Assembly (NCBI RefSeq): GCF_018835585.1 | Contig: NZ_JAHGVE010000029.1 | Coordinates: 1-49,135, forward strand | Direction of reading: 5' to 3' | Source: Pelorhabdus rhamnosifermentans | Lineage (GTDB): Bacteria; Bacillota; Negativicutes; UMGS1260 | Length of the DNA: 49,135 nt | Part shown: positions 17,837 through 27,612 of the stretch, in pieces | How positions within the stretch are numbered: the first letter of the stretch is position 1 | Layout: each line of letters opens with the position of its first letter | Notes under the pieces: model-generated | Seen by the model: only the letters and a program-made list of their open reading frames with translations | Databases searched by the model: none | Told to the model about the DNA's origin: nothing | Made by a program: the position numbers and the translations under genes

Positions 17837-18328
17837 CTATTCAGTACGCGCACATTCACTTGTTTCACCCTTCATAATAGCCAACCCGTGTTCTAACGCT
17901 GGCAAAACCACTTGTAAACATTCTTGTACTCCCTTGGGACTGCCAGGTAAATTAATAATGAGCGTCTTTTTGCGCAGGCCGGCCTTGGCACGACTGAGCA
18001 TAGCCCGCGGCGTAATAGCCAGTGATGTAGCCCGCATGGCTTCGGCAATTCCCGGCACCTCACGATCAATCACAGCAAGGGTCGCCTCTGGCGTCACATC
18101 ACGTGGCCCAAGACCCGTTCCACCTGTTGTTAAAATCAAATCAAGCTGTAATTCATCAGCCATATGAATGAGCGACTCTTGAAGCTTATCCTGATTGTCA
18201 GGTACAATGACATAAGAAGCAACATGCCCTAATTCTTTAAGCATCGCCGCAATAACCTTGCCACTCACATCTTCACGTTGGCCCGCGGCCCCTTTATCAC
18301 TGGCCGTAATAATACCGATATTAAACAT
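17837..18328 (-). CDS. mogA: Molybdopterin adenylyltransferase, MogA/MoaB family
   Basis: A 163-residue protein that adenylates molybdopterin before molybdate or tungstate insertion. The family fold is shown by NIGIITASDKGAAG at the N-terminus, LILTTGGTGLGPRDVTPEA (the GGTG motif that binds the pterin/AMP) and the C-terminal LIINLPGSPKG. I choose ATG at 18326-18328 since family members begin this way; a GTG at 18340 lies only 2 nt from GGAG. It lies directly downstream of a MoaD-like gene, so the pair probably serves cofactor synthesis for a molybdo- or tungstoenzyme encoded elsewhere. Confidence 0.92.
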   Translation of the reverse strand: MFNIGIITASDKGAAGQREDVSGKVIAAMLKELGHVASYVIVPDNQDKLQESLIHMADELQLDLILTTGGTGLGPRDVTPEATLAVIDREVPGIAEAMRATSLAITPRAMLSRAKAGLRKKTLIINLPGSPKGVQECLQVVLPALEHGLAIMKGETSECARTE

Positions 18329-18360
18329 TTTTCTCACCACTCCATCGGTCTTTCTCGTTA

Positions 18361-18389
18361 CATAGATCTTACATCAATAAAGATCTATG
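18361..18389. repeat. Perfect 10-bp inverted repeat across the stop codon of the MoaD-like gene
   Basis: CATAGATCTT / AAGATCTATG with a 9-nt loop. The TGA stop of the MoaD-like gene lies in the loop. There is no T tract, so it is not an ordinary terminator. Confidence 0.85.
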
Positions 18390-18592
18390 CAGTCACCATC
18401 AGCAAGCTTATGATGTCCATAGCTATGTTTATTATTAACTTTCACCTCAGAAACTTGTTTTATTTCTATTTCTAATTCTTGAAATAGCTGCCGCACCGTC
18501 ATCTCATCAGGTACGTCAACAGTGAGTATGCCACTGCTGCTAGTTGGTGCATATTTCCTTAATTTCTCATGTAATCTTACTTCGATCACCAT
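18374..18592 (-). CDS. MoaD/ThiS-like beta-grasp protein lacking the C-terminal GG
   Basis: A 72-residue protein. The N-terminal strand (VIEVRLHEKLRKYAP), the VRQLFQELEI helix and the final LADGDCIDLY are those of MoaD/ThiS sulfur carriers. These normally end in Gly-Gly, which is thiocarboxylated by MoeB/ThiF-type enzymes. Here TGA follows directly after DLY, about 5-7 residues early, so no GG tail exists. AAGGAG is 8 nt upstream of the ATG at 18590-18592. It is either non-functional as a carrier, matured differently, or recently truncated; the palindrome at the stop codon favours a local rearrangement. Confidence 0.75.
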   Translation of the reverse strand: MVIEVRLHEKLRKYAPTSSSGILTVDVPDEMTVRQLFQELEIEIKQVSEVKVNNKHSYGHHKLADGDCIDLY

Positions 18593-18838
18593 GGGGTCCA
18601 CTCCTTTATACCTGCTCGTACTCACTAATATAATTCATCATTCGACGAGCTGTAAAATAATTCCTTCTCAAAAAAAATGGCCTTATTTTTCAAATTTTGA
18701 CAGAGCATAACCCCACTCTCTAATTTCCATAACATTTTTCAGTATAAATTTATTTTCGCCATTTCCGAACTAAAACCTGCAAGGACTTTTGTTTACAAGG
18801 GCGAAATCATAACTACATACAATAAGGAGGGATCATGT

Positions 18839-19513
18839 ATGATTAATTTTTACTTTTATGGACATGCCTGTTTTTCGCTTGTCGAAGATCAGACAACCTT
18901 ACTGTTTGACCCCTATTTAACAGATAATCCTTTTCAAATTGCCCAGCCTACCACAATCGATTGCAATTATATCTTGGTCTCCCATGGACATTATGATCAT
19001 TTAGGTGACACCATCAGTATTGCCAAAAGAACAGGCGCAACAGTCATCTCGACTGCTGAAATCGCCAATTTATGTGCAAGTAGCGATTGTAAAACACATG
19101 CGATGCATATTGGTGGTAAGCACACCTTTGATTTTGGATCAATACGTATTACGCCGGCTTTTCATGGCAGCGGCATTGCCGGAGGACATGCCGCCGGATT
19201 TATTATCAAACTAGCCGATAAAACGATCTATTATGCCGGTGACACAAGCCTTTTCGGTGACATGGAATTACTAGGACGCCTAGAAAATATTGATCTGGCT
19301 ATTTTACCTATTGGTGATAATTTTACTATGGGCATTGATGACGCTGTCGAAGCCGTCCGTTTACTTAAGCCAAAACAGGTCATTCCTGTTCACTATAATA
19401 CATGGCCGCTCATCAAACAGTCCCCTGAAGAATTTCAAGACAAAGTGAAACAAGCGCTAGCCATCCCCGTGCATATTGTGGCCCCAGGTGAGTTTTTTAC
19501 AATAACACAATAG
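18839..19513 (+). CDS. UPF0173 metal-dependent hydrolase (MBL fold)
   Basis: A 224-residue single-domain metallo-beta-lactamase-fold protein of the UPF0173 (YtkL) family. Metal ligands: HGHYDH at residues 49-54, the glycine-rich HGSGIAGGHAAGF, YYAGDTS with its Asp, and VIPVHYNTWP with the last His. The natural substrate of this family is unknown. The start at 18839 is 8 nt after GGAGG; an overlapping ATG at 18835 is out of frame. A TTGACA about 135 nt upstream (18697-18702) may belong to its promoter. Confidence 0.9.
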   Translation: MINFYFYGHACFSLVEDQTTLLFDPYLTDNPFQIAQPTTIDCNYILVSHGHYDHLGDTISIAKRTGATVISTAEIANLCASSDCKTHAMHIGGKHTFDFGSIRITPAFHGSGIAGGHAAGFIIKLADKTIYYAGDTSLFGDMELLGRLENIDLAILPIGDNFTMGIDDAVEAVRLLKPKQVIPVHYNTWPLIKQSPEEFQDKVKQALAIPVHIVAPGEFFTITQ

Positions 19514-19576
19514 AAAATACGGTGCATAAGGCCTAATCGAATGTGTATCTGTGGAACAAATTAGGAGGAAAGTATT

Positions 19577-20152
19577 TTGGGACCCACTTTAATATTTCTT
19601 ATTGGTGCAGCCGCATCAGGAAAATCAACAATTGGAAAAATTGTCGCAGCGGAATATAATTTTTGTTACCTAGATAAAGATATCATTTGTAATCATTTCA
19701 CTGGCCTGCTATTAGAATCCAAGGGCTACTCACCGAATGAGCGTGATGGCTGTCCTTTTTATGGCGATGTCATTATGAGTATTGAATATAAGACATTACT
19801 TAATATTGCCAATGATAATCTAAAACTTGGAAAATCCGTCATACTTGACGCTCCCTTTATTGGATTTTTTTCAAATCCTCATTATATTGATGAGCTCAGA
19901 AAAAGCTATGATTGGCAAGATATAACAATCCTTGTACTCCAGGTATCCATTGACTTTGATGTACTAAAAGAACGGATGATGGCTCGCGCCAATAAACGAG
20001 ATAAATGGAAATTCGACCATTGGGAAGCTTACGTCAAGAGTATTCAAGAAAAACAATGTCAATGGAAAAACGTGGAAATTAGAAAATTCGACAATAGTGA
20101 CTCTTCCATTGATATTTCTAGCCTGCATCATACTTTGCAACTTCACCCCTAA
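19577..20152 (+). CDS. P-loop kinase-like protein (AAA_33 type), substrate unknown
   Basis: A 191-residue protein with Walker A GAAASGKST at 10-18, an aspartate-containing LDKDIICNH segment and a lid-like RMMARANKRDKWKFDHW region typical of small-molecule kinases such as gluconate or zeta-toxin-like kinases. The family phosphorylates sugars, nucleosides or cofactors; the substrate cannot be told. Start TTG at 19577-19579 preceded by TTAGGAGGAAAG. It stands 63 nt after the UPF0173 gene, is followed by its own terminator and may be in the same unit. Confidence 0.75.
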   Translation: MGPTLIFLIGAAASGKSTIGKIVAAEYNFCYLDKDIICNHFTGLLLESKGYSPNERDGCPFYGDVIMSIEYKTLLNIANDNLKLGKSVILDAPFIGFFSNPHYIDELRKSYDWQDITILVLQVSIDFDVLKERMMARANKRDKWKFDHWEAYVKSIQEKQCQWKNVEIRKFDNSDSSIDISSLHHTLQLHP

Positions 20153-20177
20153 CTAAAGTAAGGATAAATCTAATGAA

Positions 20178-20224
20178 AGAGCTTCTTAGTGAGACCGTTT
20201 TTATCTCAACAAGAAGCTTTTGTT
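20178..20224 (+). terminator. Terminator after the P-loop kinase gene
   Basis: Long stem AGCTTCTT...TGAGA / TCTCA...AAGAAGCT (20180-20218) with T residues after it. It lies between convergent genes (addA stops at 20227). Confidence 0.75.
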
Positions 20225-20226
20225 AT

Positions 20227-23200
20227 TTACGTGCAAAATAAAGCATAACTGCACTCAGAACAACTTTTTCGGTTGCAAACATAATCAGATTCTTCCTGAT
20301 GCGTAGCTAAAAATCGGCATAAAGGCAGTAAAGAGACTAAAAATTCTTGTTCATTCAGCAATGGAATAGGCACAAGCCGTCCTAAACGCAAGAAATACAG
20401 CGAAGCCTGTGTAACAGGCTGTTGCAGTAGTTTCTGGACAGCCAACGTATAAAGTTGCAATTGACAAGCATAATGATCGACTTTATCTATAAGGTCAGCA
20501 GATAAAACCTGATCTGTTTTTAGATCTATAATCTGAAGTCCCTGGGAAATCGCCAGTATTTTATCAACCATTCCCCGGAAATAAAATCGGGTTCCTTTCT
20601 CATCTGTCAGAGCAAAAGTGAAGGGCCATTCCGAATAAATAACTGCCTTTCTGTCAAAAAGCTTATCTTCACTGTAAGTTTGGCACAAGGGAAGCGCCGC
20701 TTGCCGCATTTCAGAACAAAGCATAGGAGTCACCATTAGTTTTTGCAGCGCCCTATCCAGTGTGGACTCGACAGAGCCTGACTGATAGAGTTCTGCAAAC
20801 TTGTGAACGACAGTGCCAAGTAACTTTGCTGAACTGATCGGTTGTAAATTTTTAACTGCCGTGTTAAAATCGTTTAGATTTGTCCCCAAGTCAGATACCT
20901 TCGTTATGGAAAAGGACGGCGTGTAAAATTCAGGAATATGAGCAATATAGTGATAATAATAGGCGCGAGGACATACATGATAACGACTGAACATGCTTGC
21001 TGAAAAAGCTGGGAAATCACGAGAGCATTTGTCCATTGCTAACAAATGCTGATCCACATAAGCCGGCAGCACTTCATCACTCTCTATTGCAGCCGTTTCT
21101 CTCTGCCCACATTGAAGGGACACCTCTTCACTGTTCTGCCAAACTGTGGCAGTAAAAGAACGGCTGCCAGCCAGCTTACTCAACCATTTATGCCAGCTGT
21201 CAAGATCGACATAGTTTTTCTCACTGTAATCCTTTTCAGTTGTATCCTCTGCGACGGATGATAACACTAGATAATCCTTGGCTCGCGTTTGTGCCACATA
21301 AAGCACTCGTTTTAATTCTAGTCGTTCACATTCCTGATTTTGTTTCTTCAGGGCTGAAAAAACTCTATTCTCGCCAAAAATACAGCTTGCTGTAGAAAGA
21401 CCTAACCCCAAATTGCTATTAAATAATGCTTTATTGTTTGATGTAACAAATTTACGCTGAAGATCAGGCAATATAACCACAGGATACTCCAAACCTTTTG
21501 CCTTATGGATAGTCAAAATCTTTACGGTATCACCAGCTTCACTTTCAATCTGTGCTTCGCCTTCTTTGACATCTTCCTCTAGAATGTCATCAATATAGAC
21601 TAAGAAGTCATGAAGCTGCTGCCCTTGCTCTGACTGTTGAACCACCAAGGCAACCAGTTTTTCTACATTAGCAACTTGTTGTTTTCCCATAAACTGACTT
21701 AAAAGAAACTCACGATAATGCGTCAACTCTAAAGCCTGTTCAACAAGTTCAGGTAAAGGCAAAAAATCTTTCGCCTCACGTAATTCATTCATAACAAATA
21801 ACGCATTTCTACATAGTGTCCGTTGCTTTGAGGTCAGACTCGAACATAAATCTAACTCCTGGAGTCCAACCCAAATAGGGCGACTGCCTGCTTTCAAGGC
21901 TGCAATCGTAACATCTGTCAGCAAAAAAAGTGGTGAACGCAAAACACCAACCCAAGCCAAGTCATCATAACAATTATCAATAACACGCAGCAAAGCCAAA
22001 ACATCTAGGATTTCCTGTCGAGTGTAAAAACCGCGCCCACCTACTACGTAATAGGGTACGCCGTTTTGATGCAAAGCAGCTTCATACAAGGCCACGTCCG
22101 TAAAAGAACGCAATAAAATGGCCATATGACCGTACTGGACGGGTAACAACTTTTGTGTTTCTTCGTCAAACACAAGACGCTCCTTTTGTGTCACCATCTG
22201 CTGCAGTCGCTTGGCGATCATCGTTGCTTCAGCCGACCGCGTGGACTCTTCTGGCGCAATTTCTTCCTTAGACAAGACTAGCCACTCTGCATAATCCTGT
22301 CTCTCGTCATAACCTTTATTGCCTTGAATGGGACTAAAAGTTACGGATTCATCCCCCTGAAAAAGTTGCGTAAAAACCTCATTACACAAGGAAATCAATC
22401 CCTTTTGAGAACGAAAATTCTGATCAAGGGAAATACATATCCCTCCTGAGGCTAAAATGTCCTGTTCAACCTGTTCAAACACTTCAACATCAGCGCCACG
22501 AAAGCGATAAATGGACTGTTTGGGATCTCCCACAACAAATAGCTTCTGTCCCTTAAGCTCTCTTGAATTACCTCCTGCAAGCAAATAAATCAATTCTTTC
22601 TGACGTTCATTCGTATCTTGAAACTCATCTACCATAATATAGCGATATTTGCGGTTATACATCTGGCATAGCTCTGGATGACTTTTAAGTAATCGCAGCG
22701 TAGCATTTTCCAAATCTGCAAAAGTCACAAGCTGACGATCGCTCTTGAGCTGATTCATTTTCTCTGCCAGAGCATTAAAATATGTCGCAAGCGGTTCCAT
22801 AAGCTTCATAGTCTGCTCACAGGCTAGACTTTCCCGCCAGTCCACAAAAGCATGGTCAAGTTCTTTTTTAGCCTCACTCATGGTACCGCTCAAACGAATA
22901 CCCTTGAGCTTTTCTGTAACATGCTCATCCCAAACTGGCTGAAAATCTTCTACTAATTCTGTACCTTCGATTGCAGCAACTAACTCAGGCAAAGCGGCCC
23001 ACAAGGCACTGAGCTTTTTTTCGGCAACTGAACCGCTCTTTAATTGTAAACGATATTCTGCCAGTTCTGTTAGTTTCTCCTTCAGTTTCTGCTTCTTACA
23101 AGGCACGCTTTCCACGACTTCCTCATAAGGTTGCATAAAATACGCGCTAAGCCTCGGACCAAACCAATCCGCGCTGTCTATCTCATCATAGAGACTGGCA

Positions 23201-23709
23201 AAATCATGCTTAATCGCATCTAGATTGTATTCCTGTAATAATATTCCAAGCCAATCTTCCTGCTTTGTTGCTGCCGCCAAAATAATCTCATCAAGGGCTT
23301 CTTTCATAAGTAATTTCGCTTCGACATCATCTAAAACAGTAAAATTCGGATCAAGCCGGGCTTCTACAGGATGTTCCCGTAAAATTCGTCCGCACAGACT
23401 ATGAAAAGTCGTAATTGAGGCATATTCCAGACGACTTTTAAGATCATTCCAATAAAACCACTTGTCACCTGTTACCTCACCGAGTCTGTGCTCTAAATCA
23501 CTACGAATACGCTCCCGCATTTCTTTAGCCGCTTTTTTTGTAAACGTAATGGCAATAATTTCTTCACAAACTGCTTTTTCTTGCACAATAATATTAAGAT
23601 ATCGCTCTACAAGTACACGTGTCTTACCCGCGCCAGCGCCAGCTGAAACAGCGACATTCCGATCTAACGTTTCAATCGCCTGAGACTGCTCTACCGTAAA
23701 TTTCTTCAT
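20227..23709 (-). CDS. addA: ATP-dependent helicase/nuclease subunit A
   Basis: A 1160-residue UvrD-like helicase with RecB-type nuclease, partner of AddB in double-strand break resection and recombination. Walker A AGAGAGKT is at 23-30, Walker B VDEFQDTN lies near residue 365, GDPKQSIYRFRGADV is motif III/IV, TIHKAKGLEYPVV is present, and the nuclease motif GMVDKI...IIDLKTDQV lies near the end. The final residues hold a Cys cluster (CNRKSCSECSYALFC). Two adjacent ATGs (23712, 23709) follow AGGAGG; the second has 7-nt spacing. The first would overlap the addB stop as ATGA, typical of coupled translation. Confidence 0.96.
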   Translation of the reverse strand: MKKFTVEQSQAIETLDRNVAVSAGAGAGKTRVLVERYLNIIVQEKAVCEEIIAITFTKKAAKEMRERIRSDLEHRLGEVTGDKWFYWNDLKSRLEYASITTFHSLCGRILREHPVEARLDPNFTVLDDVEAKLLMKEALDEIILAAATKQEDWLGILLQEYNLDAIKHDFASLYDEIDSADWFGPRLSAYFMQPYEEVVESVPCKKQKLKEKLTELAEYRLQLKSGSVAEKKLSALWAALPELVAAIEGTELVEDFQPVWDEHVTEKLKGIRLSGTMSEAKKELDHAFVDWRESLACEQTMKLMEPLATYFNALAEKMNQLKSDRQLVTFADLENATLRLLKSHPELCQMYNRKYRYIMVDEFQDTNERQKELIYLLAGGNSRELKGQKLFVVGDPKQSIYRFRGADVEVFEQVEQDILASGGICISLDQNFRSQKGLISLCNEVFTQLFQGDESVTFSPIQGNKGYDERQDYAEWLVLSKEEIAPEESTRSAEATMIAKRLQQMVTQKERLVFDEETQKLLPVQYGHMAILLRSFTDVALYEAALHQNGVPYYVVGGRGFYTRQEILDVLALLRVIDNCYDDLAWVGVLRSPLFLLTDVTIAALKAGSRPIWVGLQELDLCSSLTSKQRTLCRNALFVMNELREAKDFLPLPELVEQALELTHYREFLLSQFMGKQQVANVEKLVALVVQQSEQGQQLHDFLVYIDDILEEDVKEGEAQIESEAGDTVKILTIHKAKGLEYPVVILPDLQRKFVTSNNKALFNSNLGLGLSTASCIFGENRVFSALKKQNQECERLELKRVLYVAQTRAKDYLVLSSVAEDTTEKDYSEKNYVDLDSWHKWLSKLAGSRSFTATVWQNSEEVSLQCGQRETAAIESDEVLPAYVDQHLLAMDKCSRDFPAFSASMFSRYHVCPRAYYYHYIAHIPEFYTPSFSITKVSDLGTNLNDFNTAVKNLQPISSAKLLGTVVHKFAELYQSGSVESTLDRALQKLMVTPMLCSEMRQAALPLCQTYSEDKLFDRKAVIYSEWPFTFALTDEKGTRFYFRGMVDKILAISQGLQIIDLKTDQVLSADLIDKVDHYACQLQLYTLAVQKLLQQPVTQASLYFLRLGRLVPIPLLNEQEFLVSLLPLCRFLATHQEESDYVCNRKSCSECSYALFCT

Positions 23710-26700
23710 CATCGTCCCTCCTTCCGGCAAAGTACTTTTCCCAGGCAATAATCCAAGCAGCCTTGTGACGGTCGAATAGGAAACTCCCCACAGTGAATAG
23801 CATCGACGGCCGCTATAATACGCTTACCAAATTCTTCATAAAATTGCGTCCAACCTTCCTGACTCATAAATGATTTTCCTGTAATCTTCGTTGGACCTAA
23901 AGATTTTTGATAGTCCTTGTGCCAAATTCCGCCCTGAACAACATGCTTTTCAATGGAATAATAGGATCCACCAATAACCTTACCAGAGTCACGTGCAAGC
24001 AATTGCTGAACGGCTGCAATATATAAAGGAATTTGTAAATCCGTTCCATATTCCACCGTATCCTGCACCAAAGGACTACCTGATTTTTTATAATCATACA
24101 CTGCATAACTCTGCTCTGTCTTATCGACGCGATCGACTTTTCCGCGAAAAAAGATCTTACGCTGACCAAAAAAGAGTGTGAGCGGCGTAGTAACAGAACC
24201 CTCATCCATACCTTGCGTCACAGGCAAACCAAATCCCCACTCCAAATGAGCCGGACGGAGGGATACCGAACTTTTTTGCTGCCGCTCCACTTCATAATGT
24301 AGCCAATTTGTTAAAACTCGCACGAATCTCTCTCGTTCATAAAACCAGAACTTACCTGGACGAATTTTTCCATTTCTCACCCATTCATGAATCACTTGGT
24401 CCAATTTTTCTAATAAAACAGCCTGATAGGAAGCCTGCTCTGCTTGCTTGAAATTTAGACCACAATAACCAGCCAAAAAACTTGCCAATATATCATGATA
24501 AAGCTCTCCCATGAGACTGGGTTCTGTCACTTCATCCGCCTCTGTATCTTGATCTAAGCACAGAACATGTTTTAAAAAATAAGCAAATGGACATTTCAGA
24601 TAATCTTCTAAACGAGAAATACTCCACACTTGATTTTCATCAGACACAGGACTGCCATTCGCTTTCTGCCAGCCTGGAACATAACCGGAAAAAGGGCTGT
24701 TACAATCGTTTTTACGACTTATTTCAGCTGCAACTTTACGCCGAAAATCAGAAATTTCAAAGTGCTGAAAAATAAGTTCAGCAAGCCTTTTCTCTCCTTC
24801 TCCTCCCCCTGAATGATAGAAATCATAAATGGCTTTTTGCGTATATTCCTGTTGCGTGTAAATGGATTCGTAGCAAGCAGGAAACATTTCATCTACTGTA
24901 AATACAGCCCTGTTTTCAGGCAAAATATCCACAATACGCTCTACTTCAGCCAAAAATGGTGACAGCAAAGCTTCATTCGTTACTAGACCGCTTAAATAAA
25001 GATTGCTTCGCGCCAAGGATAGAGAAACAGCAAAATAAAATTTTTCTTCTAAGCGGTGTTTAACTGCCATAGGCAAGGGAATGCCAAGATCATTGAAAAG
25101 CTTACGTTCAGCATCACTATATAGCCAATTTTCCCGAATTTGCTTAGGAAACTCCCCTTCTGTCAATCCAAGAATTGCCACAAATTCATAATTCACGCCT
25201 CTTGCCCCTGCAGGACTCATCACTTTGACACCTTGCTTGTCACCTTCAGCGAGCTGTAACGGCTTGGCACTCAAGAGCTGCAAGAAAAGCTGGCCATACT
25301 CCTTGAGCGTCATCGTTTGATTTTCTTGTCCCAATGAGGCAAGCTCCGTTTCAAGCTCCTGACCGGTCCGCTCCAATGCCTGATAAGTCAGGTAATAGGC
25401 TTTAAGCCGCACCAAAGGCAGCTTTCCCTGGCGATGCTTCAACCCGAAATACTCAAGCGGATGAAGTGCCCGAATCAAGTCAGATAGAGCCTGATTGATT
25501 ACTTGGGCAGTTCCTTGCAACGGAAGACTCTCGACTTGCAGTCGAAGCTGTTCAATTTGTTCTTTTAGCTTTCCATCTGACTGGCAAAAATCCAACCAGC
25601 CTGACCAGCCGTCCATTCGAAAAGACTTGGAATCCGCCAAAATCCGATCCTTGTCAACACCATATTTTGCTGCAACAAGCGAGGAGCTCCATAATTTTTG
25701 TACCGTTTTTTTATTTCCCCCTGCCAAACGTGCCGCCATATAATCAAACAACAGTTGCACAAGCGGCTGTCTTTCTAACTTTTCCTCCCACCTAAGACCT
25801 AGGGGTATTTTAAGTTCGCCAAATAAAGACCGCAGCGACCTATAATTTTCCATGTTCCGCACAATAATTGCCACATCGGACGGACGTATTTTTCCACCTA
25901 ACAATTTGCTTTTTAATTTTGCACCAAAAACAGCCAGTTCTTTACTGACATGAGGAGCTTCAACATAAGTAATACAGGGAGCGACTTGTTTTTCTACCGC
26001 TTGCTCAGTAAAAATATTTTCCACTAAATAATCAAGGCAACGCGCGGATCGCTCATGACGCGCCACAAACTTTGCCACAAAATCTTGACCAATCAGTGCT
26101 GTATAAGTCTCCTCCACTGCATGATACAATTCAGGACGATTCTTCTCATAAACAAGAGCAACAGAAATATCCCGGCCTTGTTTCATCAGACGAATCACTG
26201 AGAGCTGCAAGGGCGTTAAAATATAAAATTCACTAAAATAAATTGATTCATAAGGTAATAAAGCCGGGTTCTCCCTTAGTACCTCACTTGCAAGAAAATA
26301 CCGTTCCTCAAGATCAGCTACATTAAAGCGAGTCAAGGCTGCTTGATATTCCAGATAAATGAGTGTCATTTCGGCATCCTTTTGACTGATTGAACCGAAC
26401 TCGCTGCCTTTCGCCTCACTAGCACTTTGCCATTCGGCAGCTGTTGTTCCCGTACGTTTCAGTTCACCTATAAAACTGGTAATCGTCCGAATAAAGCCAG
26501 GGAAATGACTCATTTCACAAAAATAAGGCAGCTCACCTTGTTTAATCAATTCATGGACAATCTGCTTTACAAGGAGTTCCTGTGTCATACGACTCATGAA
26601 GCTGGGCTTTTTACCGCTTCGGTCTAAAATAAGTGTGATCAAATCATCGAATGATAAGAGATTCAATTTCGTCAGACTTTCAGGATCTTGTTCAAGCACT

Positions 26701-26846
26701 TCTTGTCGCACCTCGTCGAGAAGCTGCGAATTGGGAAGCATGAGTAGACTTGTTGAACCGATATCGTGATGAATAGAATTGAGCATCTGGCGAATAAACT
26801 CACCGCGATAAGATTCTCCTAGGGCCAAACAGTAAAGATTATACAT
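23709..26846 (-). CDS. addB: ATP-dependent helicase/nuclease subunit B
   Basis: A 1045-residue helicase-like/nuclease subunit of AddAB. The nuclease motif GKVDRVD...YAVYDYKKSG is near residues 960-985. The four cysteines of the iron-sulfur staple are visible: one in LKCPFAYFLK (about residue 750) and three in GCLDYCLGKVLC at the C-terminus. The true start is ATG at 26844-26846 (MYNLYC), preceded by AAAAGGAGAAG. An open frame extending 73 codons further upstream runs into the nth gene and is not coding. It overlaps addA by a few bases. Confidence 0.95.
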   Translation of the reverse strand: MYNLYCLALGESYRGEFIRQMLNSIHHDIGSTSLLMLPNSQLLDEVRQEVLEQDPESLTKLNLLSFDDLITLILDRSGKKPSFMSRMTQELLVKQIVHELIKQGELPYFCEMSHFPGFIRTITSFIGELKRTGTTAAEWQSASEAKGSEFGSISQKDAEMTLIYLEYQAALTRFNVADLEERYFLASEVLRENPALLPYESIYFSEFYILTPLQLSVIRLMKQGRDISVALVYEKNRPELYHAVEETYTALIGQDFVAKFVARHERSARCLDYLVENIFTEQAVEKQVAPCITYVEAPHVSKELAVFGAKLKSKLLGGKIRPSDVAIIVRNMENYRSLRSLFGELKIPLGLRWEEKLERQPLVQLLFDYMAARLAGGNKKTVQKLWSSSLVAAKYGVDKDRILADSKSFRMDGWSGWLDFCQSDGKLKEQIEQLRLQVESLPLQGTAQVINQALSDLIRALHPLEYFGLKHRQGKLPLVRLKAYYLTYQALERTGQELETELASLGQENQTMTLKEYGQLFLQLLSAKPLQLAEGDKQGVKVMSPAGARGVNYEFVAILGLTEGEFPKQIRENWLYSDAERKLFNDLGIPLPMAVKHRLEEKFYFAVSLSLARSNLYLSGLVTNEALLSPFLAEVERIVDILPENRAVFTVDEMFPACYESIYTQQEYTQKAIYDFYHSGGGEGEKRLAELIFQHFEISDFRRKVAAEISRKNDCNSPFSGYVPGWQKANGSPVSDENQVWSISRLEDYLKCPFAYFLKHVLCLDQDTEADEVTEPSLMGELYHDILASFLAGYCGLNFKQAEQASYQAVLLEKLDQVIHEWVRNGKIRPGKFWFYERERFVRVLTNWLHYEVERQQKSSVSLRPAHLEWGFGLPVTQGMDEGSVTTPLTLFFGQRKIFFRGKVDRVDKTEQSYAVYDYKKSGSPLVQDTVEYGTDLQIPLYIAAVQQLLARDSGKVIGGSYYSIEKHVVQGGIWHKDYQKSLGPTKITGKSFMSQEGWTQFYEEFGKRIIAAVDAIHCGEFPIRPSQGCLDYCLGKVLCRKEGR

Positions 26847-26925
26847 ATTCTTCTCCTTTTGATTCCTAAAAACAATTATTCCGGCAGAATAGCCATTCTT
26901 CCTGCCAAAATACCTTGCTCCACTG

Positions 26926-26954
26926 CAAAAAAAGAAAGCCTGCATAGCAGGCTT
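26926..26954 (-). terminator. Terminator after nth
   Basis: Minus-strand AAGCCTGC / GCAGGCTT (8 bp, TAT loop) followed by TCTTTTTTT. It separates nth from addB, so addB needs a promoter in the next 80 nt or read-through. Confidence 0.88.
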
Positions 26955-26979
26955 AACAATCAAAACAAAACAATTGACG

Positions 26980-27609
26980 CTACAGTACTGTAGAACTTGG
27001 ACAAAGCGAACTGACCGGACACTCTGTACAAAGTGGTTTGCGGGCTTTACAAATTTTCCGGCCATGCCAGATCAGCCAATGATGAGCCTGCCCCCATTTT
27101 TCTCGTGGAATAATCTTTTTTAGGCCCTCTTCAATCGCCAGGGGGGTATCACCGGTAGCCAATTTTAAGCGATTGGCTACACGGAAGACGTGCGTATCCA
27201 CGGCAAGTGCCGGCTGACCAAACGCCACACTTAGCATCACATTGGCTGTTTTACGCCCCACACCAGGCAATGTAAGAAGTTTCTCAAAACTTTCCGGAAC
27301 TTCACCATGATATTTCTGACACAAGATCTGACAGGTTGCCAAAATATTCTTCGCCTTACTATGAAAAAGTCCACAATCCCTGATTTCTTGTTCCAGTCCG
27401 GTTTGGCCCAACTCCAACATTTTTTCTGCTGAATTCAGCCTAGGAAACATTCGGCTTGTAATCATATTGACGCGAACATCTGTGCACTGAGCTGATAAGA
27501 TCACGGCAATCAATAATTCAAAGGCCGTCGTATAGTTGAGCGCCGTTTTCGTGTCACCATAAGTCTGCTCAAGACATGCTAAAATTTCATTTCTTACCTG
27601 CTTGTTCAT
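26980..27609 (-). CDS. nth: Endonuclease III
   Basis: A 209-residue DNA glycosylase/AP lyase removing oxidised pyrimidines in base excision repair. The helix-hairpin-helix LPGVGRKTANV carries catalytic K120, the GPD-type VDTHVFRVANR holds D138, and the [4Fe-4S] loop is C187-x6-C194-x2-C197-x5-C203, all intact. The ATG at 27607-27609 is only 3 nt after the stop of the UPF0210 gene and lacks a clear ribosome binding site, so translation is probably coupled. Confidence 0.97.
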   Translation of the reverse strand: MNKQVRNEILACLEQTYGDTKTALNYTTAFELLIAVILSAQCTDVRVNMITSRMFPRLNSAEKMLELGQTGLEQEIRDCGLFHSKAKNILATCQILCQKYHGEVPESFEKLLTLPGVGRKTANVMLSVAFGQPALAVDTHVFRVANRLKLATGDTPLAIEEGLKKIIPREKWGQAHHWLIWHGRKICKARKPLCTECPVSSLCPSSTVL

Positions 27610-27612
27610 AAT

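Noticed and set aside
18374-18376. TGA of the MoaD-like gene as a selenocysteine codon
   Set aside because: The frame after it (CKIYVTRK...) does not restore a GG tail or any family similarity.
26847-27065. N-terminal extension of addB by 73 codons
   Set aside because: It runs into nth on the same strand in another frame; the ATG at 26846 has a strong ribosome binding site.
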